Source of the DNA: Allomesorhizobium camelthorni
GTDB taxonomy: Bacteria; Pseudomonadota; Alphaproteobacteria; Rhizobiales; Rhizobiaceae
Length of the DNA stretch: 64,000 bases
Reading direction: 5' to 3'
Assembly (NCBI RefSeq): GCF_011045125.1
Contig: NZ_JAAKZF010000015.1
Span: 48,063 to 112,062 of the forward strand
Each line of letters begins with the position of its first letter. Position 1 is the first letter of the stretch. A model generated the notes under the pieces. The model was given only the letters and a program-made list of their open reading frames with translations, was not told where the DNA came from and did not search any database. The position numbers and the translations under genes are program-made. This document shows positions 9,710 through 18,958 of this stretch, one piece after another.

Positions 9710-9973
9710 CTACCGAGATGAACCTTGGGTGTTTTCGTTCGTCTCCTGCAATTGAGACGGTGCGGAGCACCTCGGGGAGTCCATACCGTTCAAAAGCGTA
9801 AGCACGAGGATGATAGCGATCACCATTACCGCCATGCCGATGAACTCCGCCGGCGGGAACCAAGCCGGATGACGCGCCGCCTGCAAGCGGCGCTTGGCCA
9901 TTGCCTGATCATACTTCGCATTGAGACGCCCCACTTTGGCGGCAATCCGTTCGATATCCGGGTCATCACTCAT
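9710..9973 (-). CDS. small single-span membrane protein, function unknown
   Basis: An 87-residue protein with an N-terminal charged helix likely to form a coiled coil (DIERIAAKVGRLNAKYDQAM), one transmembrane segment (about residues 47-63, MAVMVIAIILVLTLL) and a polar tail. AAGGA lies nine bases before the ATG at 9973; a second ATG two codons upstream (9979) overlaps the end of the preceding gene. The coding sequence is tightly coupled to that 58-codon gene, so the two probably work together. I do not recognise a family. Confidence 0.6.
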   Translation of the reverse strand: MSDDPDIERIAAKVGRLNAKYDQAMAKRRLQAARHPAWFPPAEFIGMAVMVIAIILVLTLLNGMDSPRCSAPSQLQETNENTQGSSR

Positions 9974-10142
9974 GGTCATCGATCCTTGCGCAGAGCTCCT
10001 CGATGTCGATAGGATCTGTCGTATGAAGGAAACCCCGGTCGTCAGTCGAGATCCTCATTGCCAGCTGTCGGCGCATCGTGAGTCGCAACCGCATCATCGC
10101 GAATTGCCGGGCGTTGGACGCAGCTTCCAAAGCATCGTGCAT
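9966..10142 (-). CDS. 58-residue hypothetical protein
   Basis: A tiny basic protein with an Arg/Met-rich central helix and an acidic C-terminus ending IEELCARIDDHE. The ATG at 10142 follows GAAGGAG closely, which favours it over an upstream start in poor coding sequence. Its stop codon overlaps the start region of the small membrane protein, so the pair is co-translated. No family recognised. A short soluble partner of a membrane protein is one reading; nothing in the sequence proves it. Confidence 0.5.
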   Translation of the reverse strand: MHDALEAASNARQFAMMRLRLTMRRQLAMRISTDDRGFLHTTDPIDIEELCARIDDHE

Positions 10143-11123
10143 TGGCTCCTTCGGGATGCTAAAAGTCGCGCCTTTGCAACACGGCAAGTACCACGCCAAT
10201 CTCTGCGTCGGTCATTATTGCAGGCTCCACAAGCGATCTTCCTGAGAGAATCAGTAGAATTTTTGTAAGCCACATTTTTATGTGATGCAATAGAACCGCA
10301 TATGTATTTTAAAATGTTCCCGTTTTATTCTTCTTCATGTCGTGAAGTTCTACTGCGTTTTTTGGACTTACATTTGTGGGTAACATGGAACTGGCGATTT
10401 TGACGCCTAGTATTCTCTAGCCAATTGCCGGGGTCATGACGCCGTGCGCAGTTGCACAACTCGGATGCAGCGTCGTTGGATGGCGCGAATTTTGAAACCG
10501 GTTGCAAAATTCCCAAGCGAAGTCACCAAAACTGCGCCCGGCAGCCGTTCACAAAAACGGTCCTGGATTGCCGCCACCAACAGCCGTGTAGCGTCTGATC
10601 TCGCAGACCCTCAACCCGTCGCTGCAAAGTGCAAGGGAAGGAACCGGGACGCTCTCACGATTGTAGTAGGAGGGTCTTTCAGCGCGACGCGCGTGACCGG
10701 TTCACCTAGAACGAAGGTGTGTAAGCTACGAAGTTGGGACAAAGCCGACGCCTTCGTCTTTCTAAGCTCTCGTTAACCGCTGTCTGCCATCCTGACCCAA
10801 CGTCAACCGGGCGGTGACGTGACGAAATTCGCTTTAAGCGATCACGCCGAGGTGTGTCTATGTCACGTTTCGCCCAACTGACTTTGGCCGCCTTGCCATC
10901 GCCGCAGGCTCCTGCGGCTGCCTACTGCCTTCCACCGGTTGCTCTACCGGGATCGGAATTCAGGACCCTGCCCGTATCAGCGCTTCCACGTCACGATCGT
11001 CGACAGTTTCGGCTATCAGCTGCGCGACGTCTTCAATCGGCGCATTCGGGCGAAACACCGAAGGGCAGCCATGAGACGCCGACGTCATATGCAGCGTGTT
11101 GAATGAATGATGAGGATTGAGTC
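10143..11123. other. gene-poor stretch upstream of the TolC-type gene
   Basis: About 980 bases without a convincing gene. Part of it (10240-10400) is clearly AT-rich compared with its surroundings, consistent with promoters or foreign DNA. An 82-codon frame at 10854-11102 lacks normal protein composition. A shifted frame there ends with an Arg-rich stretch that could be a gene remnant. Nothing can be named. Confidence 0.5.
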
Positions 11124-12485
11124 GTGCCGTTTGCACATAGAAGTATTTTCATCGCTGCCATTGTTTCGGCGACTGCCCTTTCCCCGCTGACTGCTTCCGC
11201 CGAAAGTATAACGGGCGCGTTATCAAAGGCCTATCAGCGAAATTCGACACTGAACTCGGCGCGTGCCGGCGTTCGGGTCACGGACGAGAGCGTAGCTGTC
11301 GCCAAGTCGGGCTATCGCCCCACTATAACCGGTATATCGAGCATCGATTACACCTCGCAGTCGGGCACCACGCTGACCACCGGGTCTTTTGGCGTGGAAA
11401 TCCAGCAATCGCTGTTCGACGGATTTCAAACCATCAACAATGTCGCCTCGGCCGAGGCGCGGGTGTACGCTTCAAACGAAAGCTTGCGCAACACCGAGCA
11501 GAACATCCTGTTCGATGCCGCTGCCACCTATATGGACGTCATTCGCGACCGGCAGATCGCCATATTGACCGAGCGAAATCTCGAATTCCTGAACGAGCAG
11601 GCGCTTGCCGCACGTTCGCGCCTTGAGGTCGGAGAAGGCACCCGCACCGACCTCGCGCAAGCCGATGCGAGCCGCTCGGCCGCGATTGCCCAGGTCGCCG
11701 TGGCGCGGGCGCAGGTAACGGTAAGCGAGTCCATATACAGGCAGGTGATCGGCGAGGCGCCAGGCAAGCTGCAGGCCACCTCTCCGCTTGCCAAACTGCT
11801 GCCCGCCAGCCTGGGCAAGGCGTACGCCGTTGCCGAAGGCAATCATCCGGCCATCCTGGCGACGCAACATCTAGTCGATGCGGCCGGCTTTACCGTCAAA
11901 TCCGCGGAAGGCCAGTTGCTGCCGCAAATATCCGCGCAAGCCGGTATTTCGCGCAACTACAGCGACACGATCGGCGCGCTGAATGACGGCACGTCGGATG
12001 CCGCGAGCATCGGCGCGACGCTTACGGTGCCGATTTACCAGGGTGGCAGGACGTCCGCGCAGGTGCGTCAGTCCAAAGAGTCGCTCGGCCAGGCGCGCAT
12101 CGAAGTCGACGTCAGCCGAGACCAGGTCCGTGCGGCAGTTGCCGCAGCATGGTCGCAATATCGAGCAGCCAGGGAAACCGTTGCTGCTACACGTGAAGCC
12201 GTAGCGGCCGCTGAACTCGCCCTCGCCGGCGTCATTGAAGAGCGCGATGTTGGCCAGCGCACGACGCTCGACGTACTCGACTCCCAGGCCGACCTCATCG
12301 ACGCCCAGATTGCTGTCGCCAATGCGGAACGCGACGTGGTCGTGGCCAGCTATGCGATCCTTTCCGCAATCGGGCGTCTTTCGCCCAGGCGGATCGGTCT
12401 CAAGGTTGCCGAGTACAGGCCCCAAGAGCACTATGACGCCGTCAAGGACAAATGGTTCGGGGTGCGGACCCCGGACGGCCGATGA
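11124..12485 (+). CDS. TolC-family outer-membrane efflux/secretion channel
   Basis: A 453-residue protein starting with GTG at 11124. It has a signal peptide cleaved after PLTASA (about residue 26), then the duplicated TolC plan: ALSKAYQRNSTLNSARAGV, GVEIQQSLFDGFQTINNV, long coiled coils, and the second half with LTVPIYQGGRTSAQVRQSKESL and QRTTLDVLDSQADLIDAQI. It should form the outer-membrane tunnel for type I secretion. Its neighbours are a type I ATPase and membrane-fusion protein and three Asp-rich candidate cargos, so it probably completes that exporter rather than serving general efflux. Confidence 0.93.
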   Translation: MPFAHRSIFIAAIVSATALSPLTASAESITGALSKAYQRNSTLNSARAGVRVTDESVAVAKSGYRPTITGISSIDYTSQSGTTLTTGSFGVEIQQSLFDGFQTINNVASAEARVYASNESLRNTEQNILFDAAATYMDVIRDRQIAILTERNLEFLNEQALAARSRLEVGEGTRTDLAQADASRSAAIAQVAVARAQVTVSESIYRQVIGEAPGKLQATSPLAKLLPASLGKAYAVAEGNHPAILATQHLVDAAGFTVKSAEGQLLPQISAQAGISRNYSDTIGALNDGTSDAASIGATLTVPIYQGGRTSAQVRQSKESLGQARIEVDVSRDQVRAAVAAAWSQYRAARETVAATREAVAAAELALAGVIEERDVGQRTTLDVLDSQADLIDAQIAVANAERDVVVASYAILSAIGRLSPRRIGLKVAEYRPQEHYDAVKDKWFGVRTPDGR

Positions 12486-12574
12486 CAGCAGTCACCCGGG
12501 TTCGGCCAGCGGCGGTGGCAACGCTCGCGCATTAAGCGCTTACCGCTGCCGCGTTGATCGGCTGCAGTGACGAT

Positions 12575-13012
12575 CTATTTTCTCGGCGGAAGGCGCTTGT
12601 ATTCGACGCCGTCGAAAATCATCGTGCTGGGGTCGGGCGCCGACATTTTTCTCTCTTTGCCGTCACTGCACAGGAACATTGGCCACTCTAAGGCTATGCA
12701 CTCCAATTCAGTAAACCAGTTGCCAGCATAATTTCCGAGGGAGACCCGGAATACGTCGTTTCCTATCCTGCGCACTGAATCACCGTTGGCGCCAACCCAG
12801 GTCCACGGCCCCGTGAGGACTTCGTATCGCCTCATGGCCATCACGTATTCAACCACAACTGCCTGTCTGTCGGCATATAGGGTGGCGATATCGGATTTGC
12901 CTGAAACGATGGTCGTCAGGTTCGGACCCGCCCATTTTGTGGCGAGGCCGCCCTCCGCCTTTGCCGGAACCATCGAACACAACAGGATGGTAGCGATCGA
13001 TGCCCTTTTCAC
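12575..13012 (-). CDS. exported hypothetical protein
   Basis: A 145-residue protein with a clear signal peptide (KRASIATILLCSMVPAKA, cut near residue 19). The mature part is rich in aromatic and beta-forming residues, with two cysteines close together (ELECIALEWPMFLCSDG) that may form a disulfide. The GTG at 13012 has GGGAGG upstream. It faces the TolC gene and sits opposite to the Asp-rich genes. No family recognised; periplasmic location is inferred from the leader. Confidence 0.65.
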   Translation of the reverse strand: MKRASIATILLCSMVPAKAEGGLATKWAGPNLTTIVSGKSDIATLYADRQAVVVEYVMAMRRYEVLTGPWTWVGANGDSVRRIGNDVFRVSLGNYAGNWFTELECIALEWPMFLCSDGKERKMSAPDPSTMIFDGVEYKRLPPRK

Positions 13013-13383
13013 CCTCTCCTCCCAGCGCCGGAGCAGACATGGTCACAAAAGTCGATTCATCCCCGTCGCGGCCCCTTGAATACGTTTCGTTGGCTGAAAC
13101 ATCCCGAAAAGCAAAGGATAGCTGCACCGCGTCTCCTCCAAATAACTCGGAATGCTTAACAGTCCGCTACAAGCCGCAAAAAGCGGACCATTAGCCCATA
13201 GGTATTAGTCTTACCGGGTGACGTCACTGTCCTAGCCGCGACTTCAACTAGCGCTGACGAGTCCGCTTCGTGCCCTCCTGGACGGAGGTGTTTCGCCCGT
13301 CTTGGCGTCTATCACCGTTTTCCGAAAGATGGGATGCTGGGTCCTGCGATAGCGCCGATCGGCGGTCACGGGAGGAGATTACA
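13013..13383. other. intergenic region before the first Asp-rich gene
   Basis: A 371-base spacer between the exported protein and the first Asp-rich gene, which are transcribed away from each other. No open frame here has convincing protein composition. It should contain promoters for both genes, but I cannot place the boxes with confidence. Confidence 0.4.
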
Positions 13384-14100
13384 ATGGCGCGTGACGAGCA
13401 CAACAAGAAAGAAGCGACCGTCGACCGCGGTAACGTGGATAAAACGGAGGAGATCGATTTCACCCAATACGACGACGATCTTGATGGTGATGGCGGTCGT
13501 AGCCTTGATATCAATCTGGACCAGGACTCGCGCCTGGAAAACGATGACGCCATCGGGGTGAAGGTCATCGGATCGCGGCCGGTCAAGGTCGAACTCGATA
13601 CGGAAATCGACCAAAACGGCGAAATCGACCAGGACGAGGATGTTGACGTCGACGCAGGCGGCGGCTCCGGCGGACGCGAAGCCAGCGTCAGGACGCAACA
13701 AAGACTGGAAGTGGACCAGCGAATCGACGTGGATGTCGAAGTCAGCGAAAGAGATGGCGTTGTCTTCATCGAGGTCGGTGTTGACATTGAGGAAGATATT
13801 GAGATCGAGAGTGACGCCGACATCAATGTGCGCGATGGCGACCGGAACAGCCTCGAGACGGACATCGATCAGGACGACGAAATTGATCAGAACATCGACG
13901 TGGATGTGGAAATCCGCGACGGCCTTGACGCCAGCGTCGATGTAGACATCGTTCCTCTCGTACAGGCCCTCGCGCGCGCAGCGATCGCTTCTGCTCAAGG
14001 CAAAGACGGGGACTCGATCGACGTCCGCCTCGACGAACTCGCCGCTGCGCTCGGGGATGTCCAGATAGTCGTCGATGTAAGCGACGACCTCGACCTCTGA
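13384..14100 (+). CDS. Asp-rich D-x-D/x-Q-D repeat protein 1 (candidate type I secretion cargo)
   Basis: A 238-residue, strongly acidic protein: I count 51 Asp and about 22 Glu (roughly 31 percent). It is made of alternating acidic/hydrophobic strands such as LDINLDQDSRLE, IDQDEDVDVDAG, DQRIDVDVEVSERDG and TDIDQDDEIDQNIDVDVEI. The pattern recurs in two further genes nearby. There is no signal peptide, no Cys and no RTX nonapeptide. It ends VVDVSDDLDL, Asp plus hydrophobics as in many type I secretion signals. GGGAGG precedes the ATG at 13384, and a clear terminator follows the stop. I recognise no family. Neighbourhood suggests secretion by the adjacent ABC exporter; calcium binding by the acidic strands is inference. 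Confidence 0.8.
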   Translation: MARDEHNKKEATVDRGNVDKTEEIDFTQYDDDLDGDGGRSLDINLDQDSRLENDDAIGVKVIGSRPVKVELDTEIDQNGEIDQDEDVDVDAGGGSGGREASVRTQQRLEVDQRIDVDVEVSERDGVVFIEVGVDIEEDIEIESDADINVRDGDRNSLETDIDQDDEIDQNIDVDVEIRDGLDASVDVDIVPLVQALARAAIASAQGKDGDSIDVRLDELAAALGDVQIVVDVSDDLDL

Positions 14101-14127
14101 ACTTCACCGTTTTGGGGCATGCGTGAC

Positions 14128-14154
14128 AGCCGGGCTTTGTCCCGGCTTTTCTTT
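14128..14154 (+). terminator. rho-independent terminator after Asp-rich gene 1
   Basis: The stem AGCCGGG (14128-14134) and CCCGGCT (14141-14147) encloses CTTTGT and is followed by TTTCTTT. This is a textbook intrinsic terminator 28 bases after the stop codon, so genes 1 and 2 are probably separate transcripts. Confidence 0.85.
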
Positions 14155-14431
14155 GACGCTTTTAATATGCACGAAGGCCCATTGGATCTTGGTAGCCCTT
14201 CAAGATTAGCAGATTGGGTTAACGATCGCCAATCGGAATGAACCCGATCGGACGTGAGCGCCCATTTAGGTCGGATGCCCATTGGTAACTATTCTCTCCG
14301 GCGCAAAACGAACATGCTTCGCCCATCGACGCGCCGTCGGAGGATCCGCCGGATCATCCTCACGGCGGTCGGTCCGCTCCGGCAGCAAATGGCCGAGAGC
14401 GGCGTTCCTCAACAACAGGGAGGGAAATCCC

Positions 14432-15037
14432 ATGAAGTCGAACAAACCCAGCTATTTCGATGACAACGACTTCGACATCGACATCGATGCTGATATCGAC
14501 CAGGACTTCGACCAATATCAGGATCAGGACATAAAGACCAATACCAAGCAGGACTCGGGCGTTAAGATCGACAACGACAATAAGAGCAAGGTCGACAACG
14601 ACACCGATCAAGACGCCAAGACGGACAATGACGCCAAGGCCGACTCCGACAGCGACGCCGATGCCAAGACCCATAACAAGTCCAGGGCCGACTCCGACAG
14701 CGACGCCGATGCCAAGACCCACAGCAAGGCCTACGCGGAAGGGGGCGACAAGGGCAAGGCCGAGGCGAAGTCCGACGGCGATTCCGACGCGCGGTCCAGG
14801 TCCAAGGCCGACTCGGACGCAGACGGCGATGCTGACGCGTGGTCCAAGTCACGTGCTGACGCGGACGCCGACGGCAATGCCAAGAACGACAATGACACTG
14901 ATATCGACGTCGATCAGGACAACAAGAACGATGTCGAGGTCTACCAGGACCAGGACGTAAAGGTCTACGCCGATCAGGATCAGTACGGCAAGCAAGACGC
15001 GAACATTGATATCGACTTCGATTTCGATTTCGCCTGA
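14432..15037 (+). CDS. Asp-rich D-x-D/x-Q-D repeat protein 2 (candidate type I secretion cargo)
   Basis: A 201-residue protein with about 57 Asp and only three Glu, and little hydrophobic content in its middle. The ends share the strand pattern of the other two proteins (DFDIDIDADIDQDFDQ at the start, VEVYQDQDVKVYADQD and NIDIDFDFDFA at the end). The middle is a polar low-complexity region of AKADSDSDADAKT-type repeats mixing Asp, Ser, Ala and Lys. An exact 36-base direct repeat lies inside it. AGGGAGGG precedes the ATG at 14432; the longer upstream frame has non-coding composition. No signal peptide, Cys or known domain. Likely extracellular or disordered; secretion by the next genes is inferred. 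Confidence 0.78.
   Translation: MKSNKPSYFDDNDFDIDIDADIDQDFDQYQDQDIKTNTKQDSGVKIDNDNKSKVDNDTDQDAKTDNDAKADSDSDADAKTHNKSRADSDSDADAKTHSKAYAEGGDKGKAEAKSDGDSDARSRSKADSDADGDADAWSKSRADADADGNAKNDNDTDIDVDQDNKNDVEVYQDQDVKVYADQDQYGKQDANIDIDFDFDFA
14638..14721 (+). repeat. exact 36-base direct repeat inside Asp-rich gene 2
   Basis: Copies at 14638-14673 and 14686-14721, with a 48-base period that keeps the reading frame (16 codons: Ala-Asp-Ser-Asp-Ser-Asp-Ala-Asp-Ala-Lys-Thr-His and neighbours). The repeat is recent enough to be identical at DNA level. Confidence 0.9.
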
Positions 15038-15055
15038 GCGTTCTTCCTGAGCAAC

Positions 15056-15080
15056 GGCGCCCGGATTCTATCCGGGCGCC
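15056..15080 (+). terminator. strong hairpin between Asp-rich gene 2 and the secretion ATPase gene
   Basis: A perfect 10-bp stem, GGCGCCCGGA (15056-15065) with TCCGGGCGCC (15071-15080) and loop TTCTA, 18 bases after the stop. It lacks a clean T-tract, so it may be a terminator, a partial read-through element or an mRNA-stabilising structure. Confidence 0.6.
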
Positions 15081-15292
15081 TGCCGGGGCGCCGAAACGGC
15101 CCAAGTTGTCAAGGTTTCGACTTCGCCGTTGGGGCTCCCATGCACCGCTGCGACGTCCTCATGGAGACATTGGCCATGGCTCCCTTCCCATTGAATCTCC
15201 TCGGAAGAAATGGATCGCGGCGCAACGGCCAATTTCTGCACGGTGCGCTGGTCCCGGTGCTCGTGCGCAGTATTGTGGGGGAGATGCCGCCG

Positions 15293-17413
15293 ATGTCTGT
15301 TGCCTGGGTGAAGGGCCGCGCAAAAAGGGGAATCCAGCGCGCTTCCGATTTCTGCAGAGGGCTGCCATTCCCGGCGTTCGCAGGGGGTTACGCTGCGGGC
15401 TGTTCCGAGAGAGCATACGATTTCTACAGATATGCTGTCGACATCGGACGGCACAAGTCGCGTCGTCCGTTCTCCTGGATGCGGGCCGTGGCGACAATAG
15501 GGATTGCAGGCGCATCCGGCCTCAGAAATGCTTGGCGTTCTGCGGTTACAGAGCTTCAAGACGGGGAAAAAAAGCGGCCGGCCCTGCATTTTGCGGCCAA
15601 GGCCGCTGGACGGACCGAGGTGGAGCAGGCGTTCAGTCTCTGCAAGGCCTCGCTGGTCATGATTTTCTTTCTCAGCTTCTTTGTGAACCTGCTGGCTTTG
15701 ACGGTCCCGCTGTATCTCTTGCAGGTCTACGATCATGTCCTTTCAAGCCGCAGCCTCGATACGTTGGTGATGCTGACGTCGATCGTGATCGTGGCGCTGG
15801 CGGTCCACTCAACCCTCGAGGCGTTGCGCCGCGCGATGCTTGCGCGGATCGGCGGCTGGCTGGACGACCGCCTCCAGGCGCCAGTGCTTGTCGCGGCCGT
15901 GCACTCAGCCTTGCGCAACGACCCGTCTGCGGCGGCACAGGCGTGGCGCGATATTGGCGGCTTCCGTTCGTTCTTCAGCGGCAGCGCATGCACAGCCCTC
16001 TTCGATCTGCCCTGGACGCCGATCTTTATTCTCGCAATGTTTCTTGTTCATCCGCTTCTTGGCGTGATCGGCCTTTCGGCGTCGGTTGTCCTGTTCGGGT
16101 TGGCGATAGTCAACGAGATGGTGACCCGCAAGCCTCTAGCCCGTTCGAGCGCCGCCTGGGTAGTGAGCCAACACCGGTTCGAATCCCTATTGCGCAACGT
16201 CGAAGCCATCAGCGCCATGGGAATGTTGCCTGGAGTGGCCCGCCTCCTTCACGATGACCAGTCGGACGCGAAGGAGGCTCAACTAGCCGCAGCAGCGCGT
16301 GGTTCTGCCATTCAGGCCTTCGCGCGCTTCATCCGACTTGTCACACAGGTCATCGTTATGGCCTGCGCCGCCTGGCTTGTGATTTTGCACGACATCAGTC
16401 CGGCAGCGATCTTTGCGACATCGATCCTTCTGGGGCGCTCGCTAGGCCCGGTAGAGGGCGCCATCGGCACCTGGAAGGCGGTCAGCAGCGCGCGTCTGGG
16501 GTACGCTCGCGTCCACAAGATCCTAGCTGCCGCGCCCCGGCCTCGAAGAGCCATGGAACTGCCGCGCCCCAATGGGCAACTCTCCGTCGAGCAGGTGACC
16601 TTCATGCCGCCCGGCGCGGACAGGCCGGCGCTTTGTCGGCTGAGTTTCGCCGTCAATCCGGGCGAAATCCTTGGAGTGGTTGGTCGCTCGGGCGCCGGAA
16701 AGTCGACCCTTGGGCGTCTCATCGCCGGTACTCTCACTCCTACAGCAGGCCATGTGCGCCTCGACAGCGCAGACATCGGGATCTGGATGGCCTCCAGCGG
16801 TCATCGTTATTTCGGCTATCTTCCCCAGGACATAGAGCTATTCGGCGGCACCGTTAGGGACAACATCGCTCGCTTGCAGGATGCCCAGGCGCATGATGTC
16901 ATCACTGCCGCTGCGATGGTGGGATTGCACGAAGCGATCATGCGGCTTCCCCTAGGCTACGAGACCGATATCGGCGAAGGCGGCATGCGGCTGTCGGGCG
17001 GGCAGCGGCAGCGGCTGGGGCTGGCACGCGCGCTCTTTGGTCGCCCACGTATCATCGTGCTGGACGAGCCGAATGCCAGTCTCGACGCCGAAGGCGAAGA
17101 TGCCCTGCGGCGGGCGATCCAGGAGATGCGAGAACGGGGATCAACAATCATCCTCATCGCCCAGCGCCTTGGTATTATGAACATGTGTGACAAGATTCTG
17201 GTGCTCGACGACGGCAGAATGGACGCTTTCGGGAGTCGCCGCGACGTGGCCGGGAAGATCAAGGCCGGGCGCACAAGCATTCCCATCAGGCATTCGCAGA
17301 TCATCACCGCGCGGAGGACTACAAAGCAACTAGCTCACGAGGACGAACAGTCACCGGCAACGATAGCGGCAGGCCTCATCATAGGGGAGGAATCCGAGAG
17401 GGTCGTGTCATGA
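15293..17413 (+). CDS. type I secretion ABC transporter, permease/ATPase
   Basis: Fused membrane and ATPase domains as in PrtD/HasD/LapB-like exporters. The first membrane helices run SLVMIFFLSFFVNLLALTVP and on to LLQVYDHVL. The ATPase has Walker A GRSGAGKST, Q-loop YLPQDIELF, signature LSGGQRQR, Walker [13 protein letters not shown] and a C-terminal tail. It would pump unfolded cargo straight through a fusion protein and TolC. The reading frame is open from ATG 15140. I prefer 15293 because GGGGGAG lies nine bases upstream, but even so the protein has an unusually long N-terminal extension (about 120 residues) before the first helix. It overlaps the next gene by ATGA, a sign of coupling. 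Confidence 0.88.
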   Translation: MSVAWVKGRAKRGIQRASDFCRGLPFPAFAGGYAAGCSERAYDFYRYAVDIGRHKSRRPFSWMRAVATIGIAGASGLRNAWRSAVTELQDGEKKRPALHFAAKAAGRTEVEQAFSLCKASLVMIFFLSFFVNLLALTVPLYLLQVYDHVLSSRSLDTLVMLTSIVIVALAVHSTLEALRRAMLARIGGWLDDRLQAPVLVAAVHSALRNDPSAAAQAWRDIGGFRSFFSGSACTALFDLPWTPIFILAMFLVHPLLGVIGLSASVVLFGLAIVNEMVTRKPLARSSAAWVVSQHRFESLLRNVEAISAMGMLPGVARLLHDDQSDAKEAQLAAAARGSAIQAFARFIRLVTQVIVMACAAWLVILHDISPAAIFATSILLGRSLGPVEGAIGTWKAVSSARLGYARVHKILAAAPRPRRAMELPRPNGQLSVEQVTFMPPGADRPALCRLSFAVNPGEILGVVGRSGAGKSTLGRLIAGTLTPTAGHVRLDSADIGIWMASSGHRYFGYLPQDIELFGGTVRDNIARLQDAQAHDVITAAAMVGLHEAIMRLPLGYETDIGEGGMRLSGGQRQRLGLARALFGRPRIIVLDEPNASLDAEGEDALRRAIQEMRERGSTIILIAQRLGIMNMCDKILVLDDGRMDAFGSRRDVAGKIKAGRTSIPIRHSQIITARRTTKQLAHEDEQSPATIAAGLIIGEESERVVS

Positions 17414-18765
17414 GAGGTTCGAACCACACCATCGCACACGATCTTGCGGAAATTCTGCCACCGCCATCAGGAACGCCGTTCCGGCGCCTGCGCCTCCTTG
17501 CGGCGAGCGCATTTGCAGTTGTCGGTGTGTTCGTGATCGGCTTCGGCTTGTGGGCGATTTACGCACCGCTGGAAAGCGCCGCCATCGCCGCAGGGGCTAT
17601 CGAGGCAGAGTCGAGGCGCAAGACCATCCAGCACCTGGAGGGCGGGATCATCGGGCGCATCCTCGTCGCCGACGGCGACGAAGTGACCGCCGGGCAAGCA
17701 CTGATCCGGCTCGACGACACCAGGACTCGCACCACCGTCCAGATGCTTCAAATGCAGCTCTGGGAAGCACTGGCCCTGGAGGCGCGCCTGCTGGCCGAAC
17801 GCGAGGGTAGCGAAACCATCACGTTCCCGGAAGCTCTTACCTCGGCCGCTCAGGGCGACCCCTCACTCGCGGAGACGATGGCTGGACAGATCAACATCTT
17901 CGATACCCGCCGCAGGCTCCAATCATCCCGGATCAGCGTCATTCAGCAGCGCAAAGCCCAGACGAGGCGGGAAATCGCCGCGCTACGCTTTGAGGTGGAA
18001 GCGGCGACGAAACGCGCGGCGATCATCAAGAAGGAACTGGCAACCGTGGCCCCCATGGTCATCAAGGGACTGCAAACGCGCGGGCGCCTCTTGCACCTGG
18101 AGCGCGAACAGGCTGAGTTTGATGGACGGATTGGCGAAACACTAGCTCAGGTTTCGCGAGCCGAGCAAGCAGTCGGAGAATCGGAAGCGATGATTCTCCA
18201 GCTGAAGAGCGACCATTACACAGAAATCGCGCAGACCCTACGCGACACACAAGCGCTGATTTTCCAACTCCTCGAGCGCATCCAGGCGGCCAACGACGTG
18301 CTCGCCCGAACGGTAGTTCGCGCCCCCGAGGCCGGCACCATCACGGATCTGCGCATTCACACCCTCGGAGGGGTTGTTGTCGCTGGCGAGCCCCTAATGG
18401 ATCTCGTTCCCCATCAGGACCGTCTGATAGTGCTGGCTCAAGTCAAACCGGAAGACATCGACCTGGTTCGTCCCGGTCTCGAGGCTAGGGTCCGTCTCCT
18501 GTCCTATAAGGACCGCCGGGTACCCCCAGTGGAGGGCGTCCTCACCTATGTCTCCGCCGATCGCTTCGTCGACAAGGAAACGGAGCGAGCCTATTACACC
18601 GCCCACGTCCGGATCAACGAGGCGCACCTGCGCGAGTTGCCGGAGGTCGAGATCATGCCGGGTATGCCGGCCGAGGTACTGATCAAAACCGGCCAGTTCA
18701 CCGTCGCCCAATACATGTTGCGCCCCTTTCTCGATAGCTTCAACCGTGCCTTTCGAGAGGATTGA
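17410..18765 (+). CDS. HlyD-family type I secretion membrane-fusion protein
   Basis: A 451-residue periplasmic adaptor: short cytoplasmic N-terminus, one transmembrane helix (about residues 28-50), a half-lipoyl segment [20 protein letters not shown], long coiled coils, the second lipoyl half (VVRAPEAGTITDLRI), then a beta-domain with VKPEDIDLVRPGLEARVRL and EIMPGMPAEVLI near the end. It links the inner-membrane ATPase to the TolC channel. Its ATG overlaps the ATPase stop (ATGA at 17410-17413). It is closely similar in plan to the second fusion protein at 30221-31540. Confidence 0.93.
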   Translation: MRGSNHTIAHDLAEILPPPSGTPFRRLRLLAASAFAVVGVFVIGFGLWAIYAPLESAAIAAGAIEAESRRKTIQHLEGGIIGRILVADGDEVTAGQALIRLDDTRTRTTVQMLQMQLWEALALEARLLAEREGSETITFPEALTSAAQGDPSLAETMAGQINIFDTRRRLQSSRISVIQQRKAQTRREIAALRFEVEAATKRAAIIKKELATVAPMVIKGLQTRGRLLHLEREQAEFDGRIGETLAQVSRAEQAVGESEAMILQLKSDHYTEIAQTLRDTQALIFQLLERIQAANDVLARTVVRAPEAGTITDLRIHTLGGVVVAGEPLMDLVPHQDRLIVLAQVKPEDIDLVRPGLEARVRLLSYKDRRVPPVEGVLTYVSADRFVDKETERAYYTAHVRINEAHLRELPEVEIMPGMPAEVLIKTGQFTVAQYMLRPFLDSFNRAFRED

Positions 18766-18958
18766 GACATGGGGCAGCAGGATCAGTGTGGGGAAGCGAC
18801 TGACATTTGTGGATCATCGCCGGCCGTCGTATTCGCGAGGGCTCGCGGGCCAATGCTTTGGAGATGAATGATTAGGCGAACTGGGTCGCCCCGTCGGAAG
18901 ATGTCTCTCGAAGCGGGCGCACCATTGGGGAACGTGCCTTGTGGCACTGGAGGGTTTT

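Noticed and set aside
10854..11102. 82-codon plus-strand frame before the TolC gene
   Set aside because: Pro/Ala/Ser-rich with no ribosome site or domain; composition unlike a real gene.
14638..14721. CRISPR-like short repeats
   Set aside because: Only two copies, in frame, inside a coding region; no spacers or cas genes.
13384..15037. RTX or EF-hand calcium repeats in the Asp-rich proteins
   Set aside because: The G-G-x-G-x-D nonapeptide and the 12-residue EF-hand loop with flanking helices are both absent; the pattern is alternating D-x-D strands.
18770..18868. 32-codon frame right after the fusion-protein gene
   Set aside because: Too short and without ribosome site or similarity; probably chance.
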